A stretch of 9,095 nt of DNA from an uncultured Ureaplasma sp. (GTDB lineage Bacteria; Bacillota_I; Bacilli_A; Mycoplasmatales; Mycoplasmoidaceae): contig CASFKH010000091.1 in NCBI GenBank assembly GCA_949295235.1, forward strand, positions 1 through 9,095, written 5' to 3'. The notes under the pieces were generated by a model. The model saw only the letters and a program-made list of their open reading frames with translations. It had not been told where the DNA came from and made no database searches. This document shows, in pieces, positions 1 to 9,000 of the stretch (positions are counted from its first letter, which is position 1; the number at the start of each line of letters is the position of its first letter). The translations under genes and the position numbers were made by a program.

Positions 1-741
1 ATTGCCACTATAGTTTATAAGATGAGTTTCAATTCTAGGATATATATGATTGAATGTTTTTGATTTTCCAATAAATGTAACTGATTTATATTTTTTATTA
101 TCCAAAATAGTAAAAGTTATATAAATACCAAACTTTAAAAAAATTTTATCTTTATTATTTCTAAGGTTAGCAGTAGGAAAACCTAGTAATTTTGTTGCAA
201 TTTGATTACCTTTAATTACCTTTGAATTAATAAAATACGGATTTATTAAAATATTATTTATTTTTTCAATTTTGCCTTTAGAAAGTAATAATTTTATTTT
301 TGAACTATTAAAACTATTTTTGGAACGTTTTATTATTTTTAATTTGATTGATTTACATAAATTGTTTTTTAAATAATCTACATTTTTTTGATCATTGCCA
401 AAAATAAAATCACTCCCCACACTAATTTGTTTAGGTTGTATTATATTTAAATATTTATCAATAAATTCAATTGCACTACAATTATTCTTTTTTAAATCAA
501 AAATAAAAATATGATCAGGATTTATTGTTCTTTTAATATCATATATTCGTTCATCTAAATTATAGATAATTTGTTTTTTATGAGGAACATTTCATATTAG
601 TAAAACTGCAATCTTATTTTTGAAATTGTTTGCTAATTTAATGTGTCCTTTATGAACGCCATCAAAACTTCCAATTATAAAATTGTTAATTTTAATATTT
701 TTGATTTTGTTTAAATTATTGTTATTTAAATATATTTTCAT
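1..741 (-). CDS. ribF: Bifunctional riboflavin kinase / FMN adenylyltransferase (FAD synthetase), 3' end cut by window
   Basis: Converts riboflavin to FMN (kinase) and FMN to FAD (adenylyltransferase) in the cytosol. 247 codons are visible; the C-terminal tail lies off the window. The N-terminal nucleotidyltransferase domain (about residues 18-155) shows the GSFDGVHKGH signature at 24-33, a V-G-S-D-F-x-F-G block at 108-115 and S-S-K-I-K at 146-150, where the family usually has S-T-R-I-R. The riboflavin kinase domain starts near 168, with G-F-P-T-A-N at 187-192 and I-E-T-H-L at 237-241. Glu238 aligns with the family's catalytic Glu. Trp50 is encoded by TGA. The start ATG (741-739) has a weak A-G-A-G run about 8-10 bases upstream and lies inside truB, overlapping it by 20 bp, which suggests translational coupling. 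The truB-ribF order is common in Firmicutes. Family assignment is secure. Confidence 0.95.
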
Positions 742-1381
742 TAATATTCTCTAATTTTATAGCATCTTTTAAAAGATAATCTCCAATTTGTGTTCTTATC
801 AATCCGGCTAAATTTGCATAATTGTCTAAATGAATTCCTAAGTCGTGACAAAAGCTTCTAATATAAAATCCTTTTGATACTTTTAATTCAATAATTAATT
901 CATTAAATTGATATGATATTATTTTATAATCAATCAATTTTACAAGCTTAGGAACAATTTTAAAATTAACATTATTTCTAGCCAATTCATATGCTTTTTT
1001 ACCTTGTATTTTTATAGCACTGAATTTTGGCGGGGTTTGAAAATATTGGCTATTTTTAAAATATTCTAAACTATCTTTTATTTTATCTATATTTATATTT
1101 TTGTATTTATAATTTATTATTTTTCCTTCACTATCATATGTATCAGTTTCATAATTAAAATGAATAGTAGCAATATATACTTTATAATAATCAATAATTG
1201 TATTTAGTTTTTTTGTGCCACTATTATAACCTAATAATAATAATCCAGTGGCTAATGGGTCAAGCGTGCCAGAATGTCCAACCTTTTTAATTTTGGTAAT
1301 TGCTTTAAATTTTCTAATCACATCATTGGAAGTTCAATGCTTTGGTTTATCAACAAGTAAAATATTATTTTCACATTTCAT
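722..1381 (-). CDS. truB: tRNA pseudouridine(55) synthase TruB, short form
   Basis: Isomerises U55 to pseudouridine in the T-loop of tRNAs. 219 residues. Visible motifs: N-terminal I-L-L-V-D-K-P-K (7-14); the catalytic block GHSGTLDPLATG (35-46) with the nucleophile Asp41; a Y-E-T-D-T-Y-D-S-E-G block (77-86); P-P-K-F-S-A-I-K-I-Q-G-K-K-A-Y-E-L-A-R (117-135); and S-K-G-F-Y-I-R-S (169-176). Trp16 is TGA, so the standard code would wrongly start the gene at Val21. The true ATG (1381-1379) restores the conserved N terminus. The protein ends soon after the catalytic domain and has no room for the C-terminal PUA domain of the roughly 310-residue E. coli and Bacillus enzymes; I infer a reduced form. 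No Shine-Dalgarno is visible. It is first of a truB-ribF pair and diverges from the gene at 1421. Confidence 0.96.
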
Positions 1382-1420
1382 AATATTATTTTATAATATA
1401 CATTAAATATAGTTATAAAT
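1382..1420. promoter_or_regulatory. Divergent promoter region between truB and the small membrane protein gene
   Basis: This 39-bp spacer separates two head-to-head start codons, so it should hold both promoters or their ends. A perfect T-A-T-A-A-T for the plus strand lies at 1392-1397. On the minus strand T-A-T-T-A-T reads 1398-1393. The two fall inside a small dyad (7-bp arms 1383-1389 and 1393-1399, 3-base spacer). No clear -35 box is seen on either strand, as is usual in mycoplasmas. If the plus-strand box is used, the 5' leader is only about 15-20 bases and has no Shine-Dalgarno. In DNA this AT-rich such boxes also arise by chance, so this is an inference mainly from gene layout. Confidence 0.4.
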
Positions 1421-1804
1421 ATGAACAATAAATATTTTAAATTAGATAAAGATGATTCAAATATTGATAATAATGTAAGTGAATTAAATTCGAAACCCTT
1501 AGAATCAATATTTTCAAAGAGTTTAAAAAAAAAGAAATGATATAAAACTGCTTTGATCCAATTATTTTTTATTTATCTTATTCCTATTAATTTCAAAAAT
1601 AGATATAATCAACAATTAGAAATTTTTATAAGATATTTTAACCGCTCTTATAATTCTAATTATCACATCGAATATTTAGATTTTGATTTTTATAAATTTT
1701 ATCTTAAATATGTTAAATTAAAAGCTATTTATTTTTTGATTGGTTTTTATTCATTAATTTTGTTAGTTTTAATTATTTTAATTCCAACTCTAATCCTTGT
1801 TTAA
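1421..1804 (+). CDS. Small membrane protein of unknown function
   Basis: Not recognised. 127 residues, the only plus-strand gene in the window. Residues 1-43 are polar: acidic/Asn-rich at first, then a basic K-K-K-K-W-Y-K patch (36-42; Trp40 is TGA). A short hydrophobic stretch follows (about 44-57), then an aromatic, Tyr/Asn-rich central part (58-100), then a long hydrophobic C-terminal segment (about 102-127) that ends the protein. This predicts one firm C-terminal membrane helix, possibly with a shorter first one as a hairpin. The ATG at 1421 is the first in frame after the spacer and keeps the polar N terminus; without reading TGA as Trp only the part from about 1553 would appear. The gene is divergent from truB, converges on the Nif3-family gene with a 15-bp overlap, and ends in its own terminator. 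The terminator and clean frame support a real gene. Confidence 0.7.
1525..1533 (+). repeat. A9 homopolymer tract in coding sequence
   Basis: Nine consecutive A bases span codons 35-38 (end of Leu, then Lys codons) of the small membrane protein gene. The tract lies upstream of both hydrophobic segments, so gain or loss of one A would abolish the membrane part. It may simply reflect Lys codons in an AT-rich genome. Confidence 0.5.
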
Positions 1805-2569
1805 TATTCCAATATTAATTGGGATATTATTTTTTATACATTTGATTTGATATTTATTTTCGATTATTTGACTAATATGGTCTACAAATACAAGTTCAGA
1901 ATAGTGATTTATATTTGCTATATTTAAATTTAAGTTATATGCATCTAGATATGTGTGTCATTTTAGATCACCAGTTAAAAATAGATCAGTATTATTTTTT
2001 ATAATTTCATTTATATATGAACTACATGATCCTGCACCTATTGCAATTGATTTTATCGATCTATTTTTTTGTTGGTCAATATAATAAATTGGATTTGTAT
2101 ATGAATTGTTAATTTTTTTAATCAAATCAATTAATCTAATTGGTTTATTTAATTCAAATCAATAAATGTAGTCATTAATTCATTTTGAATTACTAATTAA
2201 ATTTTGATTAATTTTAAAGGATTTAAAAATTTGGTAACTTGTTCCGCATTCATATTTATCATAGCAGGTATGTAAACAAATATGTAATATATTATTTTCA
2301 ATTAATTTTTTGGAAAGTAATATATTATTTTTATTTATAGGATCAAATTTATTAACTTGTTGATTTATTAGAATTGGATGATGAGTTATTAGAACATTAC
2401 ATTTATTTTTAATTGCTTCTTCTATTATTGGAAATGTTACATCTAATGAGCAATAAATATTAATAATATCCTCATCCTTATATTCATTGCATCCGCATTT
2501 ATCTCAATCTTCTTGATTATTAAAATTAAATAAATTATCTAATAAATTAACTAATTCACTTTTTTTCAT
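1790..2569 (-). CDS. Nif3-family (DUF34 / YqfO / YbgI) dinuclear metal-binding protein
   Basis: Member of the widely conserved Nif3/YbgI family, which binds two metal ions and forms hexameric rings; its exact biological role is not settled. 259 residues, the length of the short YbgI type, without the inserted domain of the longer YqfO form. Expected metal ligands are present: L-I-T-H-H-P (His63, His64), L-H-T-C-Y-D (His100, Asp104) and N-H-Y-S-E (His222, Glu225). The T-G-D-L-K-W-H block (199-205) is also typical. Trp22, 130, 137 and 204 are all TGA, so the gene has no long frame under the standard code. The N-terminal W-D-K-C-G-C replaces the usual W-D-N-x-G-L. The ATG (2569-2567) overlaps the end of trmK by 23 bp and has no good Shine-Dalgarno, suggesting coupling. 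It ends tail-to-tail over the plus-strand gene, with TAG at 1792-1790. Confidence 0.93.
1802..1835 (+). terminator. Rho-independent terminator of the small membrane protein gene
   Basis: A 12-bp stem pairs 1802-1813 with 1818-1829 (one T-G wobble at 1808/1823, C-C/G-G core) around a 4-base loop, followed at once by six T (1830-1835). It begins within the stop codon of the plus-strand gene. It lies wholly inside the 3' end of the opposing Nif3-family gene. On the minus strand no T-run follows the stem, so it should act only on plus-strand transcription. Confidence 0.8.
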
Positions 2570-3206
2570 AACAATAATTTTTAATTATCCTATATTCTTC
2601 ATTTAAATCTTTATTTACTACTTCTAAATTAAGAGTTGATAAATATTGATATTTATTAAGTAAATAATTTTTTATTTCAATTTGATTTGAATTTTTTATA
2701 ATTGGACCAATATAAATATCATTTTTATCAATAATATTAGTTTGTTTTTTTTCAATTAAGATAATAACATAATAATGATTATTTTCATATACTACAATTT
2801 CATTATTAATGCAATAATTGTTATTGGCTAATCATTTTCTAAGTTTTGCATTGTTACTATTTGATTGCAATATATAATATTTTGGATTAATAGAAGATTT
2901 TGAAATTATTTCAATTATATTTTGGCTACCCATTCCACAAATTGTAATATAGTCTACATCAATATTTATATTTAAATTTTCTAATCCATTATTTTGTAAA
3001 AATTTAATTTGGTTTGTATAGCCTAATTTAATCACATTTTTTTCACCATTTTTAAGTGGTAATAGATTACAATCTATATTTAAGACAAAATTACATATTT
3101 TATGTTGAATTAAAAATATGGATAAGTATGCATGGTCACAACCTACATCAATTACCATATTTGATTTTTGTATTAAATTTGCAACAGAAGATAATCTTTT
3201 AGTCAT
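2547..3206 (-). CDS. trmK: tRNA (adenine(22)-N(1))-methyltransferase TrmK
   Basis: S-adenosylmethionine-dependent enzyme that makes m1A at position 22 in the D-loop of tRNAs. 219 residues. The N terminus T-K-R-L-S-S-V-A matches the family. SAM motif I is V-I-D-V-G-C-D-H-A-Y-L (18-28). A C-G-M-G-S block (90-94) and Y-I-L-Q-S-N (111-116) follow, where the family usually has G-M-G-G and L-Q-P-N. The L-R-K-W block (122-125) uses TGA for Trp, as does Trp217 near the end. The start is chosen at ATG 3206, giving an 8-bp overlap with the end of rpoD; an in-frame ATG at 3215 and a TTG at 3221 are alternatives. The C-terminal part (about 130-219) is Asn/Lys-rich and weakly conserved. Placement between rpoD and the Nif3-family gene mirrors sigA-yqfN-yqfO of Bacillus and supports the call. 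Confidence 0.93.
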
Positions 3207-4686
3207 TAAAACCATTTCCAAAAAAGCTTGATAATTTTTTAATTCTAGGTAATTGTTTTAATTTTCTAATCGCTTTTGATTCAATTTGTCTTGCTCTTTC
3301 ACGAGTAAAATTACATTCATTACCAATTTCTTCTAAGGTCATTGCTTTTCTATATGGACGTAATCCATAACGCATACGTATAATTTCTTCTTCTTTATCA
3401 TTTAAAACTTTGCTAAATATTTCATCAATTTGTTCTAATAATAATTCATTTTCAGAGTGTTCTTCTGGAGACATTACGTCATTATCTTGGACAAAATCAA
3501 CGAATTGAGATTCTTCATCATGTCCAATAGGTTTGTCAAGTGATACTGGATCAATATTTATCTTTTTAATATAACTAATCTTTTTTGGAGTTAAACCAGC
3601 TTTTGCTCCTCCCATTTCCTCACATAATTCTTCGATTGTTGGATCTCTTCCAAGTTCTTGAACTAATTTTCTTTCAAATTTAATTAATTTATTAATAGTT
3701 TCTACCATATGCACAGGAATTCTAATAATTCTTGCTTGATCAGCAATTGCTCTAGTAATGGCTTGACGAATTCATCAAGTAGCATATGTACTAAATTTAT
3801 TTTTTAAATTGTAGTCATATTTACTAATAGCTTTTAGTAATCCTTGGCTTCCTTCTTGAATTAAATCTTCAAGTTCTAAACCACGATTAAGATATTTTTT
3901 TGCAATTGATATTACTAATCTTAGATTTGAAGTAAAAAATTGATTAATTGCATATTCTTTTTGTTCTTGATCACCTTCAATCAATAATCTTCCAAGTTCA
4001 AGTTCTTCATCATTATTTAACATTTTAGAATCTCCAAGGGTTGCTAAAAATGCTTTTACAGCATCATCAACATATTCGTTTTGAGATCCAATTTTGCTAA
4101 TATATTTTTCTGAATCTACAATTCCATAATTTTCTTTTAATTTTTGAATATATTTTGGATCTAATTCTAAATTTTCATTTTCAATTATTTCAACTCCATT
4201 ATTATCAATAGTTTCAAAAATTTCTTGCATTTCATCATCTGTTAATGAAAAATGTCTAAATGATGATTCAATTTCTGATTGATAAATGATGTTTTTACCT
4301 TTTTTTGATTTAGCTTGATGAATTAAAATATCTAAAAGCTCATTTGGAGTTTTTAATAATATATTATTTTTACCAGCTGATTCTAAAATTAAATTTTGAT
4401 TAAAAGTATTGCTTAGATCATCATTAAAGGATAAATTACTAACTTTATTAATTTCAATGTTTGCTTTTTTATTTACATTCTCAACATTATTTTTATTTGA
4501 TCCTAAAATTATTGATGTTTTTTTCTTTTTTGTTAATAATTGTGAATCATCTTCAATTTTTTTAGTATTTTTTGTTTTATCATTTTCTTTAATTAAAATA
4601 TCATCATTATGTTTTACAACTTTTGATTTTCTTTCACGAGTTTTAGTTATTGACCTAGGACTACTAGTGTGTTCTTTATTTTTCAT
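3199..4686 (-). CDS. rpoD: RNA polymerase primary sigma factor RpoD (SigA)
   Basis: Housekeeping sigma-70 factor that directs RNA polymerase to promoters. 495 residues. A Lys/Asn-rich, low-complexity N-terminal extension covers about 1-110. A region 1.1-like domain follows (about 113-168, ending G-V-E-I-I), then region 1.2 (about 206-236). Region 2 (about 245-325) has [22 protein letters not shown] and Y-A-T-W-W-I-R-Q; both Trp (304, 305) are TGA. Region 3 is about 326-405. Region 4 (about 425-480) ends in the helix-turn-helix T-L-E-E-I-G to T-R-E-R-A-R-Q-I-E, where Ala replaces the usual Val or Ile. The ATG (4686-4684) has a strong A-G-G-A-G seven bases upstream, overlapping the deoA stop codon, so the gene is probably in an operon with deoA. 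No dnaG is adjacent, unlike in Bacillus. Being primary rather than alternative follows from regions 1.1/1.2 and completeness. Confidence 0.98.
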
Positions 4687-4693
4687 ATTTTTA

Positions 4694-4698
4694 CTCCT
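4694..4698 (-). promoter_or_regulatory. Strong ribosome binding site of rpoD, overlapping the deoA stop codon
   Basis: On the minus strand A-G-G-A-G ends seven bases before the rpoD ATG. Its first bases are the last two of the deoA TAG stop (4699-4697). It is the only clear Shine-Dalgarno in front of any gene in this window, and it fixes the rpoD start. Confidence 0.85.
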
Positions 4699-6004
4699 AT
4701 TTTATAATTGAAATTATTTTTGGTATATTATTTGAATTTGGATTTTTTAAAAATTCTATATTATTGTAAAATTCATTCACTATTTCAGGTTCAATTGGAT
4801 TATCACTATAAAGAGTTGCGATTGTATCACCAACTTTTGCATAATCATTATTTTCTTTTTCCAAAATAATTCCAGCATTAAAGTCAATGTCATCTTCTTT
4901 TTTAATTCTTCCAGATCCTAATTTTAAGCTAATGTATCCAAATTTTTCAGAAGATTTAAAATTTATATATCCATTATCTTTACTTATAATTTTCAATGAA
5001 TATTTTGATTTTCAATAATCATGATTGTTTAATAAATTTCAATCTCCATGATTATCCTTAACAAAATTAATAAACCTATTGTAGGAATCATTTGATGAAA
5101 TTGCTTCATCAATTAATTTTATTGCATTTTCTTTATTGTTTACAGCTTTAGTTTCAATTAAAATTTCAGAAACTATATCATATATTAAATCTTTTAAATA
5201 TTTAGAATTAAAATTACCTTTTAAAAATTCAAGACTTTCTTTAATCTCAATAGCATTACCAATATTTTTACCAATTGGTGAATCCATGCTTGTTATAAAA
5301 CATGTAAGATTTCGATTGAATTTTTTGGCTAAATATTTCATGATTCTAGCAAGTTCATTTGCAGTTTCTATGTCTTTACAAAATGCGCCATTGCCAACTT
5401 TAATATCAATAAATATATAATTTGATTCAAAACAGAATTTTTTGCACAAAATACTGGTAGCAATTAGAGGTAATGAATCAACAGTTCCTGTAACATCACG
5501 CAAATGATATAGTTTTTTATCAATTTTTGCATAGTTATCAGATTGTAAATAAATTGTAAAATGATGTTTGTCTAAAAATTGTTGATAATTATTTTCTTCA
5601 AAGCTCATATGAACTTTAATTGATTCTAATTTGTCAATTGTTCCACCTGTGTAGTTTAATCCACGACCAGATATCTTCATAATATCATAACCTAAAGAAG
5701 CTAAAATTGGACAAATTATTAATGTAATTTTATCTCCAATTCCACCTGAACTATGTTTATCAATTAATAAATTTAGTTTATTATTAGCGATTGGTTTAAT
5801 AATTTTACATGTATTTAACATACCTTTAAGTAAATAATAGATTTCTTCATCAGTAGATCCATTAATTCTTATAGCCATTAATAATGCTGATGCTTGATAA
5901 TCAGGGATATTTCCATTATTAAAATTATCAATAAAAAATGAATATTCATTCTCAGATAATGGAATTTTATTTTTCTTCTTTTCAATTAAACTTAATATAT
6001 TCAT
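4697..6004 (-). CDS. deoA: Pyrimidine-nucleoside (thymidine) phosphorylase
   Basis: Phosphorolysis of thymidine, uridine or deoxyuridine to the free base and (deoxy)ribose-1-phosphate, a nucleoside salvage and catabolism step in the cytosol. 435 residues, the normal family length. An N-terminal helical domain (1-70) has [11 protein letters not shown]. The phosphate-binding block [10 protein letters not shown] is at 83-92 and [17 protein letters not shown] at 112-128. The substrate region [14 protein letters not shown] is at 168-181, I-K-V-G-N-G-A-F at 201-208, and the C-terminal PYNP domain at about 345-415. Trp322 and Trp331 are TGA; the standard code would split the gene at 5039. These motifs separate it from anthranilate phosphoribosyltransferase relatives; thymidine-specific versus broad pyrimidine substrate cannot be decided. 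The start ATG at 6004 has only a weak G-A-G nearby. It lies 10 bp upstream of rpoD, with no other deo genes adjacent. Confidence 0.95.
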
Positions 6005-6027
6005 ACTCGATATTTTATATTTAATAT

Positions 6028-6033
6028 TTTATA
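6028..6033 (-). promoter_or_regulatory. Candidate -10 box for the deoA-rpoD-trmK run
   Basis: The 79-bp gap between the large surface-protein gene and deoA must hold any promoter for this run. On the minus strand T-A-T-A-A-A reads 6033-6028, with an overlapping T-A-T-T-A-T at 6036-6031, about 25-30 bases before the ATG. No convincing -35 box is present; the corresponding position overlaps the T-rich tail of the preceding terminator. Assignment is tentative because the whole gap is A/T. Confidence 0.35.
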
Positions 6034-6041
6034 ATAATTTA

Positions 6042-6076
6042 TTTTTAAAAGATAAAACTGCTTATTTCTAAGCAGT
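6042..6076 (-). terminator. Rho-independent terminator of the large surface-protein gene
   Basis: On the minus strand an 8-bp perfect stem (6076-6069 with 6064-6057) closes a G-A-A-A tetraloop. It is followed by T-T-T, A-T-C, then another run of T. It begins seven bases after the stop codon of the large gene and precedes deoA, so it should insulate deoA from upstream transcription. The U-tract is interrupted, so termination may be partial. Confidence 0.75.
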
Positions 6077-6083
6077 ATAAATA

Positions 6084-9000
6084 TTAACTTAAATTTATAA
6101 TATTATCTCAGTCATTATAATTTGAAATATATTCACTATCTATGAAATCAATTAATCTATAATCATATACAGCAACATCGCCAATTTTTAAAAACATGTT
6201 GTTATAAGCTTCTTCTTTTAAAATTGATGAGTCCATGGCTAATTTCACAATACAATTAAAGAATGTAATTGGATTTAATCCTAAGTATCCATTTTGATCT
6301 GTATTTAATTTATAAATTGTACCACTATTTGAATCACCTTGTTTTTGGATAAATGCATTTTGAACATCTTGATAATTAAATTGTGTAACAATATATTGAT
6401 TTTTTAATCCGTCTGAATTTGAATCAAATAATGTTGTACCATTGTCGTTTCAAATTGGTAATCCATTTACCTTTGTAAAACAATTATCTGGAATTTGAGT
6501 TGGATCGTTTAATAGAGTTGTTAGTGCATTTACTAGATTTTTTACTTTATCAGTATTATTTGATTGACTATTTAAAATGTCATCAATTTTATCCATTGTT
6601 GCTTGAGTAATTGGCAAACCTGGTTCTAATATATAATTGTTATAAAAATTTTCTAATGAGCTAACTACAGATAATTTTGTTTGCACATATTTTATTATAT
6701 TTTCACGTGAACCAAATTCATATAATGAACCTAAATAAGAAATTACATCACTATCAACAGGAGAGTTTGTATAAGTTTTATTTTCAAATAATATATCACC
6801 AATATTGCTTAAACCTAATGAACTAGCTCTATTAAATTGAAATCCAACAAATCCTGCACTTAGTTCATCGCTTGTGCTAAGAACTGGAGAAGTGTATCAA
6901 TAGTTTGAATCTTCAGAATATTGTAAATCAGTTACAGTCCCATTAAAATAATTTGGTGCTCCATATCAAGAGTACGGATTAACCTTTGTTAATAGGAATG
7001 GATCTCCATTAAATGATGAACTAGTTTGAATATTAGTTTGAATATCTGCAATACTTGCGATTTCAGGACTTTTATCATTTAAACCAAATGAAGGATTATC
7101 TGTAATTGAAGATTGGTTAATTCATGCAACAACTGCTTTTCCATTATTTTCAGTTGCATCATTCAAAAATTGTACTAAATTTTTGAATGTAAATGTATCT
7201 GTATTAGCATCATAATTTAGTAAATATTCAATAGTTATTAAAAATTTATAATAATCAGATACACTTCTTGGATTTTCATAACATACAATATTTGAGTTTG
7301 TATTTGAACTAAAATTGTATTGAGAAGAATTCCACGAATTTTGTCAAATGGTATTTGCAATTGTATTGATGTTATCAATTGTTGATCAATTTCCATCAAA
7401 GTATAAATTAGGTAAACTAGTAAAATTATTCAATATATACATTTGATTAATAGAGTTTTGCAATTGTTCTTTAACTCATCCACTGCTACCTTCAGTTTGA
7501 CCTGTTTGAAATGATAATGTATTTGTTGAGAAATCATAAAATTGACTATTTATAGCTTTCTTTTTAGAATTTAATTCAAATCCTGCTTGTGAAGTCAAAT
7601 AATTTTGCATATAAAAATTTTGTGCAATTGTGTCAAGATTAGATTCATTATCATTTGCTTCAATTGCATTATTAATATAATCATTATTTGTAAATACAAT
7701 GACAGGAGTTGCAATATAAGTTTTTGTATTATTTACATGTAAATCAACTGAGTTTATATAATTTGCAATTGATGATTCATATAGATTTTTTGCAAATGTT
7801 ACAAAATCATCACTATTGTTTATTTGAGTAATTTGTTGGGAATTTGATGTTATAGTATTGTTTGATTTTGAATTATATGCTTTTGAATTAAAAGTTTTAA
7901 TATTTGAATTATTAGATATTGCATTAGAAATTAATGATTTTATAATACTATATAGAGAATCAAAATCTCCAGTTGTTTGGTTACGAGTATATGGCATAAC
8001 TCCTGCTATTCCATAACTTTTTCAACTATCTGGATTTTTATATTCTGAATATGATGAAGAGTTAGAATATATTTTATTTTTTAAATTGTTGCTAGTATCT
8101 AAAACTGATTCTGCTTTTATTAGTAAAAGAGAAGAATAAATTAGATTATATAATTCTGTGTTATTAATAGAATTTAAAATATCAATATATTCTTGTTTTG
8201 TATTTTTATCAAATCCAAAATCACTAGTTTGTTTTGAAGAATAATTTGAATTACTATTATTTAAATATGCAGTGTTATTAACAACTGATGCACCAAATAA
8301 ATTATTTACACTAAAATCATTTGATTTAATAAAATTAGTCACATATTTAAAAATAATAGTTTCAAAATTATCAGTTAAATATGTTTTAAGAGTAGATTTT
8401 AAATCATATGAATTAGTATTTTCATTTATTGGACAAACAAAAGTTGCATATCTGTACATAAATGTGTTTCTAATTTCATTACATAGTTTTTGATAAGTTT
8501 CTAAACTTATTGTTCCTTGAGAAGTGGGTCCAACTGCTTCTTTCATTTTAGATAATCTATCAATTCCAATTAAATGAACACCAAAACTGTTTCTATTTAA
8601 TACAAAATTACCAATTCCAGTTGAATCAGTGAAATTTAAGTTGTCTTTAACACCAACTGCACCACTATAATCTCCTAGAAATGCAGGACCATTATTGTCA
8701 AGATTATATGGAAAACCAAATACACCATTTGATCCAACTTGAGATTGATCAAATACTAAAAAGTTTTTCATTATTGAATCAGTGACAAGAGATGAAGAAT
8801 CAATTGTAGGAACATTTGAATCAGTTATTCCAAAAACTGTATTATTTAGTTTATATAAAGCAGAAGCTGAGAAAGGGATTGAAATATCACCACTAAATAA
8901 TTTATCAAATTCAATTGTCATTGAAGTTGAAGAATCTTCAGTGTAATTTTTTGGTAAATCAATTAAACCTGTCTCACTATTAACATATCTACCATTTATT

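Noticed and set aside
3204..3221. Longer trmK start at ATG 3215 or TTG 3221
   Set aside because: The 3206 ATG gives the N terminus nearest the family and the shortest overlap with rpoD; the upstream ATG remains possible.
4409..4711. Plus-strand open frame with very hydrophobic translation
   Set aside because: It is the antisense shadow of the Lys/Asn-rich N terminus of rpoD; Lys codons read backwards give Phe and Leu.
5092..5112. 8-bp inverted repeat with a 5-base loop
   Set aside because: It lies in the deoA coding sequence without a T-run on either strand; such repeats are expected by chance in AT-rich DNA.
5136..5420. Plus-strand open frame opposite deoA
   Set aside because: Antisense of a well-conserved gene, no ribosome binding site or family resemblance.
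8272..8493. Plus-strand open frame opposite the surface-protein gene
   Set aside because: Short antisense frame with no start signal; explained by base composition of the coding strand.
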